From Shewanella inventionis (GTDB taxonomy: Bacteria; Pseudomonadota; Gammaproteobacteria; Enterobacterales; Shewanellaceae), in contig NZ_BMII01000015.1 in the NCBI RefSeq assembly GCF_014641855.1, forward strand, positions 1 through 64,000: DNA of 64,000 nt, in the 5' to 3' direction. Positions 1 through 9,078 of the stretch are shown piece after piece. The translations under genes and the position numbers were made by a program. Each line of letters starts with the position of its first letter. The first letter of the stretch is position 1. The notes under the pieces are model-generated. The model was not told the origin of the DNA. It saw only the letters and a list, made by a program, of their open reading frames with translations, and ran no database searches.

Positions 1-107
1 TTGTCTTGATACCTAGGTAAAACTGAGGGATCATCAAATTGATTATTATTCACTTCACTAGGCCTAATTGTTACTCATAACCGATTAGGGTTATTGAAGT
101 ATTTCAG

Positions 108-377
108 CTAATTCAATGCTGCCGTCTCTAGTTGGCTTTTGGTGGTGGCTATCCAGCCACCCAATCCTGGATTGCCATAATAGTAAGTCTCTCCCGCCTT
201 AGTGACGACTTCAAAATACTGAGGGCCATTCACTTGGCTGCCGCCTTTAGCCGTGATTTGCGAGAAATCATCGATCGCTTTTACATAGGTCGATTCTGGC
301 GCACCATAAGTGATTAAAATTGGGATGCCGAATAAAATGCAGATTAGATAGATGAATTTTGCATGAGAAAATATAGG
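108..377 (-). pseudogene. Remnant of a small exported protein lacking a usable start codon
   Basis: Read on the minus strand, a frame stays open from a TGA just upstream of 377 to a TAG at 108-110. It encodes a hydrophobic N-terminal stretch (KFIYLICILFGIPILITYG), then a soluble tail containing STYVKAIDDFSQIT and ending KSQLETAALN. This looks like a signal peptide or anchor followed by about 60 residues. No ATG, GTG or TTG lies at the expected place; an ATG at 363-361 is out of frame just before the hydrophobic segment, as if a few bases had been lost. It sits downstream of the envelope-sugar genes in the same orientation. I do not recognise the family. A plus-strand reading of the same bases gives arginine-rich, low-plausibility protein. 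Confidence 0.35.
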
Positions 378-434
378 TCAAATGTAATCACTATTACGAA
401 CTTGAAATATCAGTTCTAACGAGGAATGGGGCAT

Positions 435-460
435 AAATGGGTTAAGCCCCTAACCCATTT
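435..460. repeat. Perfect 10-bp inverted repeat with 6-nt loop
   Basis: AAATGGGTTA (435-444) and TAACCCATTT (451-460) are exact reverse complements around the loop AGCCCC. No T-run follows on either strand, so an intrinsic terminator is unlikely. The hairpin overlaps one copy of the GGGGCA-containing dispersed motif, ATGGGGCAT at 426-434. Confidence 0.6.
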
Positions 461-645
461 GTGGACAAAAATGAGTTAGAGACTGAGGTCGGTTTTGTGC
501 CATGAACGGACCTTGATGAATAGTATTGGATTATATTCCATTATCAAAGTGTCCTGTTTGATTACAGCAGATAATTACTGATATTAGAAATATAGGCGGA
601 CATCTCTAGATGTCACTATTATGCAAAAATGGATAGATAAATCAC

Positions 646-1661
646 TTAACCATAAAATTCACGATACCAGTCAACAAAGTTATTAACGCCCTGTTCAACA
701 CTCATTTTAGGCTTATAGCCGGTAACATTAAATAAGTCATCAATATCTGCAAAGGTTTGGTAAACATCGCCCGCTTGCATCGGCATAAAATTTTTCTTGG
801 CTTTAATTCCTAACGCGCTTTCAAGTGGCTGAACAAAATCGAGAAAATTAATTGGCTGACCATTGCCAATATTAAACACCTTATAGAGAGCAGAGCTTTC
901 ATCGGCACTGCCAGTTTCCACTGCCCACTGTGTATTGCGCTGTGGAATGATATTTTGAATGCGTAATATACCTTCAACAATATCGTCGATATAAGTAAAG
1001 TCTCGTCGCATATCACCGTTATTATAAACGTCGATACTCTCACCTTTGATAATCGCTCGGTAAATTTAAACAGCGCCATATCAGGTCGGCCCCATGGGCC
1101 GTAAACTGTAAAAAAGCGAAGACCTGTGGTGGGTAAGTCATATAAATGAGAATAGGTTTGCGACATCAACTCATTCGATTTTTTCGTGGCCGCATATAGC
1201 GATACAGGATGATCAACACTGCCACTGGTAGCAAAAGGTACTTTGTTGTTTAGTCCGTATACCGAGCTTGATGACGCATACACTAAATGCTCAACGTTAT
1301 TATGACGGCAACCTTCAAGAATGGTTAAATGGCCAATTAAATTGGCATCTGCGTATGCTAACGGGTTATCAATGGAGTAGCGTACACCGGCTTGTGCTGC
1401 TAAGTGGATAACACGATTAAACTTTTCTTTCTTAAATAGCTCTGCAACGGCATGTCGATCAGCAATATCTAATTTTATAAAGCTAAACGCACCTGTTGCT
1501 TGATGCGCTTTGTTCAATGTTGCTAACCGCGCCTGCTTTAAATTGATGTCGTAATAATCGTTGATATTATCGATACCAATAACTTGGTGACCTTGCTCAC
1601 ACAATCGCTGTGCTACATGAAAACCAATAAAACCTGCTGCGCCAGTGACTAGATATTTCAT
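646..1661 (-). pseudogene. UDP-glucuronate 4-epimerase (NAD-dependent SDR), one-base frameshift
   Basis: Extended short-chain dehydrogenase of the GalE/WbpP/capsular epimerase type, expected to convert UDP-glucuronate to UDP-galacturonate. Residues 7-13 form the NAD-binding GxxGxxG (GAAGFIG), Ser131-133 the catalytic serine patch, and Tyr156/Lys160 the YxxxK pair (YAATK). The first frame runs to FKFT near position 1059; homology then continues in another frame (AIIKGESIDVYNNGDMRRD) to the stop at 646. The break is at 1057-1058, where ACC GA GCG lacks one base. Restoring it gives 338 residues, normal for the family. The last 120 residues are well preserved, so decay is very recent or the base was miscalled. 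It lies 44 bp downstream of the UDP-glucose dehydrogenase gene that makes its substrate. Confidence 0.85.
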
Positions 1662-1705
1662 AACCTAAAACCATTAAATAAAAATTCAGTGGCTAACAGC
1701 CAACA

Positions 1706-2873
1706 TCAATCAGAGCCAAAAAGATCTCGCGTATAGACTTTTTGTTCTACATCAAGCAGCTCATCCGCCATACGGTTAGAAACAATAATATCTGATATGG
1801 CTTTGAACTTAGTTAAATCTGTCATCACTTTTGAATGGAAGAACTCACTTTCTGTGAATGAAGGCTCATAGATAACCACTTCAATGCCTTTTGCTTTTAT
1901 GCGTTTCATAATGCCTTGAATGCTTGATGAGCGAAAATTACACGATCTCGACTTCATAATTAACCGATAAATCCCAACAACTTGTGGCTTCTTCTTTAAA
2001 ATTGAATCAGCTATAAAGTCTTTTCGAGTTGTATTCGCATCAACAATCGCCCGAATCATATTATTAGGAACATCTTGATAATTGGCCAACAATTGTTTGG
2101 TATCTTTAGGTAAACAATAACCACCATAACCAAAAGAAGGGTTGTTATAATGCATACCAATACGCGGATCTAATCCCACGCCCTCAATAATTTGACGTGA
2201 GTTCAGTCCGTGACTTTCGGCATAGCTGTCTAATTCGTTAAAGTAGGCTACTCGCATAGCCAGATAGGTATTAGAGAATAGCTTAATTGCCTCTGCTTCC
2301 GTTGCATCAGTGTATAGGACATCTATGTTTTCTTTTTCAGCGCCTTGTACCAACAAATCCGCAAATTGCTGTGCTTTTTCACTGTGCTCACTGACAATAA
2401 TGCGTGAAGGGTATAAGTTATCAAACAGTGCTTTGCCTTCTCTTAAAAATTCAGGCGAAAAGATAATATGCACATGACCGAATTTTTGTCTAATACCTGC
2501 GGTATACCCCACGGGTACGGTAGATTTGATGATAATCGTAGCATGAGGATTAATTTCAACGACTTTGGTAATACTATTCTCAACACTAGTGGTATCAAAA
2601 TAGTTAGTTTTTGGATCGTAGTCAGTTGGGGTCGCGATAAGTACATAGACTGCACCAATTAACGCTTCTCGTTCATCGATAGTTGCTGATAAATCGAGGT
2701 CATCTTTAAATAAAAAAAGCTTCTATTTCTTTATCGACAAAGGGAGATTTACGACTATTAATTAAATCTACTTTCGCTGGAACGATATCGTAGATAACCA
2801 CCTTATTATGCTGAGCAAGTAAAATGGTATTAGACAAACCAACAAAACCTGCTCCTACTACAGCTATTTTCAT
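1706..2873 (-). pseudogene. ugd: UDP-glucose 6-dehydrogenase, one-base homopolymer frameshift
   Basis: Oxidises UDP-glucose to UDP-glucuronate. Translation from the ATG at 2873-2871 gives the Rossmann N-terminus MKIAVVGAGFVGLSN and continues to KEIEAF. There a run of seven A on the plus strand (2712-2718) throws the frame; with six A it continues [18 protein letters not shown] and remains open to 1706. Downstream are the substrate-binding [10 protein letters not shown], the catalytic-cysteine loop [11 protein letters not shown], and the C-terminal NAD/UDP domain ([26 protein letters not shown]). The repaired protein is 388 residues, the usual bacterial Ugd length. Its ATG overlaps the stop of the ArnT-like gene by one base, so the genes are co-transcribed. 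A GTG at 2512 could start a C-terminal fragment, but that would lack the NAD domain. Confidence 0.88.
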
Positions 2874-4594
2874 TAATACGCTTCTCTAGGAACACTAAAA
2901 CGCTTAATAACTTTTGGCGCTTGGCAGTTTTCTGCCATTTGCTTAGCACTTAATAATAACCAGTGCTGCCTGTGAGCGTAGCCCATATCTTGCCCGTTAG
3001 ACACATCGAAACACGTTAAGTTGGCATCATCTGGCACTAAAATAAATCGACCCGCCTTCTCGCCCATCCATAGCCATGCGTTACGCTCTTCTTCTTCATC
3101 CGTTGCTAGGTAACTAAAATGCGTTATTGGTAATTGTGAAAACAATAAAAATTGCTCTTTAAATTTCACTAACCCAAGTTCACCGCGCTCACCATGCTGA
3201 CCTAAGGTGTTTTCCACTTCTTCAATAACATGTTTGGGTGTGCGCAGGGGCTCGGCTAGCCAATATCCTAAGGTACTCACTATTAACCAAGAAGCGACAA
3301 TTACCATTCCTAAATTAAAAAAGGCGTTTTTCGACCGTAATCGCCATAAACTAACTAACCATATCGCTGCTAAAATAAACGCTAAACCTGCCGCCCACGG
3401 GATCATTTCAGGGTATGCGGTTAATGGTTTCACTAATTTTTTATGACCCGTTAATAAACCAATGCCAGCGACAACAAGCACAATAGCAATTAACCATAAA
3501 ATGCTTTTGCTGATGCGGTTAAACCATAACGGTAGTTTAACTTCATGGTAAGCAATGGTGGTAAACAGCGACAACATCGGCAATGCAGGTAACACATAAA
3601 CCCCGCGCTTGCCCGGACTAATACTGAAAAAACACACCACAAGCACAACCCAAGCAAACAATATCATCAATACTGGATCTGTTTTTAATTTGTGATAAAC
3701 ATGCTTTAGCGAGCTCAACAATAAAATTGGTAATGGAAACCACATCACGGGAATTACACTAACAATAAAATAATACCAAGGCTCAAGGTGATGCCAGGCA
3801 TTGGCGTACCGTTCGCCCGTTTGCTTGAACAGAATATTGTTTTTGTACTGAATTAATTCAGGGGTCGCTTGCTCTGCCACCGTAATCATCATCGGTACAA
3901 ACCAAGCCGCCAACACCAAGAAAAAGGGCACAAAACCTAACCAACAAGCGAAGGTGAGCCTGCCTTTAAAATAGTCTTTATTCGCCAAGCGATAAGCAAT
4001 GATGGGAATAAACATGAGTACAGGTAAAAAACCTACCCCTTTAGTAATAATGCCGAGCGCCATAAATGCCCACGAAATAAAATACCAGCGCCAATTGGGC
4101 CCTAAAATGAAATGACGGATAAAGCCATAACAACCAATCGTTATCCAACACATCACCATCGCATCAATTTGGGCAGCTTTAGCTTGGATCAAAAATTGTG
4201 GTGTAATTAATAAAAGTAAAGCGGCATTGCGACCCACGCGAACACTATGGAGTTTTGCCCCAAGATCATACACCAAAAATAAAGTGATCAAGCCACAGAT
4301 GGCGTTTGGCAGTAAAAATGCCAGTTTTAGGTTGCCAATAAGTGAATAAAAAAGAGCGATTGACCACATAAAAACTGGTGGTTTATCAGGATAAAATTCA
4401 CCGCCACGCATTGGAAATAGCCAATTGCCAGTGGCAACCATTTCTCTGGCTACTTCAACAAATCGAGGTTCATCAGCAGGCCACGGTGAACGAATACCAA
4501 TACCTAATAAAATAATAACAGCGGCAAAGGCCAGTAAGATTTTTAAGACGGCGTAATAATCATCTTGTTCGAAGGTTTTTATTATATTTTTCAT
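2873..4594 (-). CDS. ArnT/PMT-type lipid-linked sugar glycosyltransferase
   Basis: Inner-membrane GT-C glycosyltransferase of the PMT_2/ArnT group (GT39/GT83 clan), 573 residues. It should move a sugar from a polyprenyl-phosphate carrier to an envelope acceptor such as lipid A or LPS core. The first periplasmic loop carries the acidic catalytic motif DEPRFVEVAREM (Asp41, Glu42) and YPDKPPVFMW (68-77), both characteristic of ArnT-like enzymes. About a dozen hydrophobic segments follow, then a soluble C-terminal domain from about residue 450. AGG precedes the ATG at a usable distance. Upstream lie the GT2 gene that would charge the carrier and a VTT membrane protein; downstream lie ugd and the epimerase. 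The sugar is probably a uronic acid, inferred from context. Classical arnA, arnB and arnD are absent from the window, arguing against aminoarabinose. Confidence 0.85.
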   Translation of the reverse strand: MKNIIKTFEQDDYYAVLKILLAFAAVIILLGIGIRSPWPADEPRFVEVAREMVATGNWLFPMRGGEFYPDKPPVFMWSIALFYSLIGNLKLAFLLPNAICGLITLFLVYDLGAKLHSVRVGRNAALLLLITPQFLIQAKAAQIDAMVMCWITIGCYGFIRHFILGPNWRWYFISWAFMALGIITKGVGFLPVLMFIPIIAYRLANKDYFKGRLTFACWLGFVPFFLVLAAWFVPMMITVAEQATPELIQYKNNILFKQTGERYANAWHHLEPWYYFIVSVIPVMWFPLPILLLSSLKHVYHKLKTDPVLMILFAWVVLVVCFFSISPGKRGVYVLPALPMLSLFTTIAYHEVKLPLWFNRISKSILWLIAIVLVVAGIGLLTGHKKLVKPLTAYPEMIPWAAGLAFILAAIWLVSLWRLRSKNAFFNLGMVIVASWLIVSTLGYWLAEPLRTPKHVIEEVENTLGQHGERGELGLVKFKEQFLLFSQLPITHFSYLATDEEEERNAWLWMGEKAGRFILVPDDANLTCFDVSNGQDMGYAHRQHWLLLSAKQMAENCQAPKVIKRFSVPREAY

Positions 4595-4606
4595 AACCTA
4601 ACTTCT

Positions 4607-5290
4607 TTATAGTTCTTGTACTTTACGACGAAATTGACTGCGATAAAGCAGTGAGCCAATTACCGATGAAACAATAAACAGCGCAATACTGATGAGTATT
4701 TTTTCGTGCTCTGATAAACCAATTCCAGCGCCAGCGTAGGCAAAAATTAAGGTTTGTGGAATGTAGCCAATAAAGCTACCAAGAAAAAACCCCTGAGCCG
4801 GTACTGTAGTTGCTCCAGCTGCGACATTAGTAAACAAGTTACTGCCGATAGGTAACAACCGAATCATCAATACCTTTAAGGTGGTATTGTCTTTAACCAA
4901 GCGTTCAAATTTCATTAAACTTTTATTAAATTTGCGTTGCAAGCTTGAGCGAAACAACCATTTGGCGGCGTAAAATGACAAAATACAACCGAGCTCTGTT
5001 GCTACTAACGCTAAAAGTGCCCCTTCAACAGCCCCAAAAGCAAAACCAAACGCAAACGCTAACAATTGGCGTGGCGCACCAAGAGCGGCATAGGCAGCCC
5101 CCATCGCCATCAATACAACAACGGCTTGTTTGCCTTGTTCTTTAACAAACTTAGCGACCCAGTTACTGTCAGCGATATGTTCAAAAAAACCTTGTTGAAC
5201 TGCAAACGCTATCGCAATAAATAACGACAAACTAACAATAAATTTAGCGAGCCTGTTAATCGTCACTAGTGTTACTCGTTTGAATTTCAT
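4607..5290 (-). CDS. VTT-domain (TVP38/TMEM64, DedA superfamily) membrane protein
   Basis: About 227 residues with some five or six hydrophobic segments and the VTT core: glycine/phenylalanine-rich AFAFGFAFGAVEGALLALVA, then VLMIRLLPIGSNLFTNVAAG and the region ending SFIGYIPQTLIFAYAGAG. DedA-superfamily members were recently implicated in returning undecaprenyl phosphate across the membrane. In this operon such a role would suit a carrier consumed by the flanking GT2 and ArnT-like enzymes; that link is inference. I prefer the ATG at 5290; a second in-frame ATG lies at 5311. Either start overlaps the end of the GT2 gene by more than 30 bases, indicating translational coupling. Confidence 0.8.
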   Translation of the reverse strand: MKFKRVTLVTINRLAKFIVSLSLFIAIAFAVQQGFFEHIADSNWVAKFVKEQGKQAVVVLMAMGAAYAALGAPRQLLAFAFGFAFGAVEGALLALVATELGCILSFYAAKWLFRSSLQRKFNKSLMKFERLVKDNTTLKVLMIRLLPIGSNLFTNVAAGATTVPAQGFFLGSFIGYIPQTLIFAYAGAGIGLSEHEKILISIALFIVSSVIGSLLYRSQFRRKVQEL

Positions 5291-5993
5291 TAACCATTGG
5301 CACTTTGCCACGACGAATAAGCCACATCATGCCTAATACATCAACAATACCGACCCAAGCTCGATTCCAAGCCGTGTATTTTGATAGACCATGTTCACGA
5401 TCGCGGTGGTTCACTTCTTGCACTTGCACTTCGCCTCCCATACGTTTGACCAAAGCAGGAATATAACGGTGCATATGGTTAAAGTGTGGTAGCCTTAGGT
5501 ATGTGGCTGTGGGCACTACTTTCAAACCACAGCCGGTATCTGGCACACCATCATGTAAAATAGCATCGCGGAATTTATTAGCAAAACGCGACTGAAAACG
5601 TTTCCAAGGCGTGTCTTTTCGGTTTTTACGGTAGCCAATTACGCAAAAATTAGCGGCTTCTATTTGTTGAGCGCGCTCAACTAATTTAGGCAAATCAGCC
5701 GGATCGTTTTGTCCGTCGGCATCAAGGGTCGCCATCAAGGTGTATTTCGCCTGTAACACACCCGACACAATCGCTGTGCTTTGTCCGACACTGTAGGCAT
5801 GTTTGATAGCTTTTACATCACAGCCTAATGTTCTTCCAGTTTCGAGGGCGGTTTCAAAGGTACTATCACTACAGCCATCATCGACAACGATAATCTCAAA
5901 CGGGTATAAATCAGCAAGGCTGGTATGAATTTCTTCAATGAGATGGCCAATATTTTCGGCTTCGTCTTTGGCAGGAAGTACAACTGATAACAT
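5256..5993 (-). CDS. GT2 family polyprenyl-phosphate glycosyltransferase (DPM1/ArnC-like)
   Basis: A 245-residue GT-A enzyme that should transfer a sugar from a nucleotide donor to polyprenyl phosphate at the cytoplasmic face. Visible features are the N-terminal strand VVLPAKDEAENI, IIVVDDGCSDST (35-45), and the donor/metal motif LDADGQNDPADLP starting near residue 90 with Asp91-x-Asp93. It lacks the two C-terminal transmembrane helices of ArnC, so it resembles the shorter dolichyl-phosphate mannose synthase type. It is the first gene of the minus-strand operon and overlaps the VTT gene. With ugd and a UDP-glucuronate epimerase downstream, the donor may be UDP-glucuronate or UDP-galacturonate. 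The sugar cannot be read from the sequence. Confidence 0.82.
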   Translation of the reverse strand: MLSVVLPAKDEAENIGHLIEEIHTSLADLYPFEIIVVDDGCSDSTFETALETGRTLGCDVKAIKHAYSVGQSTAIVSGVLQAKYTLMATLDADGQNDPADLPKLVERAQQIEAANFCVIGYRKNRKDTPWKRFQSRFANKFRDAILHDGVPDTGCGLKVVPTATYLRLPHFNHMHRYIPALVKRMGGEVQVQEVNHRDREHGLSKYTAWNRAWVGIVDVLGMMWLIRRGKVPMVNEIQTSNTSDD

Positions 5994-6335
5994 ATATAAA
6001 TCCCTGTTTTTTTAGTTATTAGCGATAATAAATATGCAAATTAATCACCGATAAGTCAAGCAATTAAAGAAACCTATTGGCTAAATAAAAAGTGTCTTAA
6101 TAAAACATCAGGCAAACCTTAAGATTTACTTAAGAAAAACTGAAAAAATGATTTACAGCACTACACGCAATATTACTCTGAATATTAGGACTCTTTTCTC
6201 GGGTAGATTTCATCATACTTTAATGGCAACAAGTCCATTAGTTTTGTTGAGACATTTTTTTCAACTGTAAAATATTAGAATATCCACGTTCACCAGCATA
6301 TGTTCAATGTCCGTAACTCGCTCTAAGCAGTCTTT

Positions 6336-6365
6336 AGAGCATTTACTTTTACTCACTTTGGGGCA
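6336..6365 (+). repeat. Copy of a dispersed 30-bp motif
   Basis: The segment begins AGAGCATTTAC and ends CTTTGGGGCA. It matches 8469-8498 at 26 of 30 positions without gaps. Both copies are intergenic and in the same orientation. A related sequence forms the target of the group II intron at 9323. Confidence 0.55.
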
Positions 6366-6687
6366 GAAGCAATGCGCAAGTTTTGCAATTTACTCACTCG
6401 TTAATGGACAAATATAAGTTAGAACGAAGACTGTTTTGTATCAACAACTACCGTTGACAGTTTTAATTTTCTTAGACGATTAAAGATTTAAATCTAAACA
6501 ACTAGTAATAGAAAATTTATGTTTGTTGTGTAAAAAAGCTGAGCATTACAATTTAATACCGACCAATTTAAAAATCAATTGCTAGTTCAATTGAACAATC
6601 TTTTCAATATGTAAGAATCCGATGAAACATCGCAAGAAAGAGTATTTCATGAAGCTTGAAAAACGACCTAGGTATTATCTCTAAAAA

Positions 6688-6716
6688 AATGCCGCTCACA
6701 TTAAGTGAGCGGCATT
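6688..6716 (-). terminator. Intrinsic terminator of the sulfatase gene
   Basis: Perfect 12-bp stem (AATGCCGCTCAC at 6688-6699 with GTGAGCGGCATT at 6705-6716) and 5-nt loop. On the minus strand it is followed directly by a run of T (A-run 6683-6689 on the plus strand). It lies 45 bp beyond the sulfatase stop codon. Confidence 0.9.
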
Positions 6717-6760
6717 AGTCTGGAGCTCTTCTTATTTGTAATCTGTGATTTAAATCATTA

Positions 6761-8288
6761 CTAACGATTGAGTGCTTGCTGTGAAATCATTTCAGCGACA
6801 CTTCCAACCTGTACAGACATACTTTCTTGACTTGGTGGGAAAGCTTTAAAGGTTTTCACAAATTCTGAAATTTGATTACCTGCGGGGCCTAAAATCCAAC
6901 TACGGTTTTCTGCCCATTCATCATAACCCCGAGCATCAATAAAGCGTTCAAATGGATCCATTTTTAAGTTAATAATGTAAGGAGAAGTAAGTGCATTTTG
7001 CGTTGATCTAAACCAGTGGTTCTGCTCAGTGAAAATAAGCTTCCAATCACCATAACGCATGCCATGGAAAGTAGTTTCGGTGAAATAATAAAACTCTTTA
7101 CGCTTTGTTTTACCGTTTTTTAGTAATATATCACTTTGATCAAAGCCATCTAAATGCACTTTATACCTTTGACCATTAATTTTGGTGCCTTTCAATAAAT
7201 TAGCTTTGAGGTCTTTATCTCCCACCCATGACATAATTGTAGGCATCCAATCTTCCATTGTCATGAACTCACCAGTACTTACACCTTTAGGAATGTGACC
7301 AGGCCACTTTACGACTAATGGCACTCTGAAACCACCTTCCCAGCCACCAACGCCTTTTTCACCGTGGAATGGTTGGTTACCACCATCAGGCCAAGAGTTT
7401 GATGCTGCGCCATTATCAGTCGAAAACATCACTATCGTGTTGTCTGTGATTTTTAACTCATCAAGCAAGTTAAGCAATTCGCCCACATCATCATCCATTT
7501 CGGCCATACCATCAGCGTATAAGCCATAACCAGTCTTACCATCATAATCTTTATTTAAGTTAGTTTGATAGTGCATACGTATGGTGTTATGCCAAACAAA
7601 GAAAGGCTTATCTTGTTTTACAGCATCACGAATAAAACGTTTTGATTCTACAAGTACCTCTTGATCTAGGTTACGCTGACTTTCTTTACCAAACTGCCCT
7701 AAATCTTTAATTTCTTGCTTACCATTACCTAGTGCCTTAGAGTGGATCACACCACGCATTTTTAAGCCGAATTTTTCTTGTGTTTTAGCGTCTTGCGGAT
7801 AATCTTGCTGCTCAACATATTCACCTGCGTTGAGGTGATACAGAATACCAAAGAACTCATCGAAACCATGATTAGTTGGTAAGTGTTCATCAAGATCACC
7901 TAAATGGTTTTTGCCGAACTGACCTGTTACATAACCTTTGGATTTAAGCATAGTTGCGAGTGTTGGATCTTTCTTCTGCAAGCCTTGCGGAGCACCTGGA
8001 AGACCTACCGTACTAAGTCCTGTACGTATCGGGTACTGACCTGTGATAAATGCTGCACGCCCTGCGGTACAAGAAGCTTGTGCGTAGTGATCCATAAATA
8101 TCATGCCATCATTGGCGATGCTATCTATGTTAGGAGTACTTCCTCCCATCATACCGCGATGGTAGGCACTAATATTCCACATGCCAACATCATCACCCCA
8201 TATAACAAGCACATTGGGTTTATCAGCAGCATAGCTGGGTAGATTAAAAAACAAGTATGGCCATACAGACCATAAAATACTTAAACAT
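6761..8288 (-). CDS. Secreted type I sulfatase; signal-peptide codons frameshifted
   Basis: Alkaline-phosphatase-superfamily arylsulfatase. The mature part shows metal ligands in WGDDVGMWN, the formylglycine consensus CTAGRAAFITG (cysteine type, C-x-A-x-R), FSTDNGA, and about 490 residues, typical of the family. Starting at the ATG at 8288-8286, preceded by a strong AAGGAG six bases away, gives MFKYFMVCMAILVF and then TAA. Homology to a signal peptide resumes in the next frame (FNLPSYAADKPNV). The cause is a six-A run at 8246-8251 where five would restore the frame, giving 508 residues. The alternative is a TTG start at 8254, which has no Shine-Dalgarno and destroys the export signal. Export would be needed for hydrolysing sulfated algal polymers. 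No formylglycine-generating enzyme is in the window. Its terminator is at 6688-6716. Confidence 0.85.
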
Positions 8289-8468
8289 CACTTTCTCCTT
8301 GAAAAAACTGATTTTAATAACCAGTAATTTTTTATCCTCGCTTGCAGCAAACTCATACTGCTATTTTAAGTTGTTTCTACAAGTGACACGCTGTACATAT
8401 TTAATACTAAACAAGTAGTGTTATATTTCAATGAAAAAAGGATTAAACTTGATTTATATACAAAAATC

Positions 8469-8498
8469 AGAGCATTTACGTTAGCTCATTTTGGGGCA
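8469..8498 (+). repeat. Copy of a dispersed 30-bp motif
   Basis: Begins AGAGCATTTAC and ends CATTTTGGGGCA; 26 of 30 identical to 6336-6365. Its inner part, TTAGCTCATTTTGGGGC, matches 14 of 17 bases of the sequence immediately upstream of the group II intron. Confidence 0.55.
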
Positions 8499-8517
8499 TA
8501 AATAATTATTTTGGTCT

Positions 8518-9078
8518 TTATCGCTCTGTCGATTCTAGATGAACCCAGTTGGTAAAATTAGCGTGTAGTTGCAATCCATATACCCAATCAATAAATTCAC
8601 CAAGCGGTTGACCATCTAGACTAACATCAATGGTTTTGTTCCTGAAGGTCGTAGGTAGATCCTTGGGATTATTACCTATACTCCACACTTCGTTATGGCC
8701 AATAGCATTCCTTAGGTGTCTAGCAAACGGGTACCATTCTTGCTTTTTGAAGGAGTCGAGCTGTCCATTTGCTTGAGCATATTTTTTAGATGCCTCAAAT
8801 GACTCAAGCAGCATCATCAAGAAGGTTTGCCTGACAAATGTTTTAGCAGAACCATCGGAAAGAGCCTCAGAGAACCCAACCGAATATTTAAGCCAAAACT
8901 CAGGACCCTTTTCATTTTCAGCTAACACATATATCTGATTACCTGCTAATTCAATCTTGTGCTGCGCAATTACTCCTGCAGTAGGCTCTTTAGTCGCTAG
9001 GCCATAAGCGCCGAGACTAAACCAAAATGTTTCTCTCAAATAATTGAGCTTTGCTAGACATTCGTTTTTTGATTTCAT
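8518..9078 (-). CDS. Hypothetical protein with a HEPN-like RNxxxH motif
   Basis: A 186-residue soluble, helix-rich protein of no family I recognise with certainty. It is acidic, with no signal peptide or membrane segment. Near the middle of the second half is FARHLRNAIGHNEVW: Arg123-Asn124-x3-His128 matches the R-polar-(x)-H active-site signature of HEPN ribonucleases and sits in a predicted helix, as in that superfamily. The rest (aromatic-rich N-terminus, VRQTFLMMLLESFEASKKY helix) is compatible with a four-helix HEPN bundle but does not prove it. HEPN proteins commonly act as RNases in toxin-antitoxin, abortive infection or restriction systems. No partner antitoxin gene is adjacent. The upstream neighbour is a group II intron and the downstream one a sulfatase, so it stands alone. 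Confidence 0.6.
   Translation of the reverse strand: MKSKNECLAKLNYLRETFWFSLGAYGLATKEPTAGVIAQHKIELAGNQIYVLAENEKGPEFWLKYSVGFSEALSDGSAKTFVRQTFLMMLLESFEASKKYAQANGQLDSFKKQEWYPFARHLRNAIGHNEVWSIGNNPKDLPTTFRNKTIDVSLDGQPLGEFIDWVYGLQLHANFTNWVHLESTER

Larger units (their letters stand above)
5994..6760. other. Intergenic region, 767 bp, no gene seen
   Basis: AT-rich DNA between two minus-strand units. It must hold the promoter of the GT2-led operon, but I cannot pick one convincingly. It contains one copy of a dispersed 30-bp motif (6336-6365) and, near its right end, the intrinsic terminator of the sulfatase gene. No open frame with a ribosome-binding site and plausible protein was found. Confidence 0.6.

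Noticed and set aside
132-317. Plus-strand 61-codon gene
   Set aside because: It is the shadow of a more protein-like minus-strand frame over the same bases and has no ribosome-binding site.
2873-4594. Aminoarabinose transferase ArnT proper
   Set aside because: The ArnT-like motifs are present, but arnA, arnB and arnD are missing and the operon supplies uronic-acid sugar nucleotides instead, so the gene symbol was not given.
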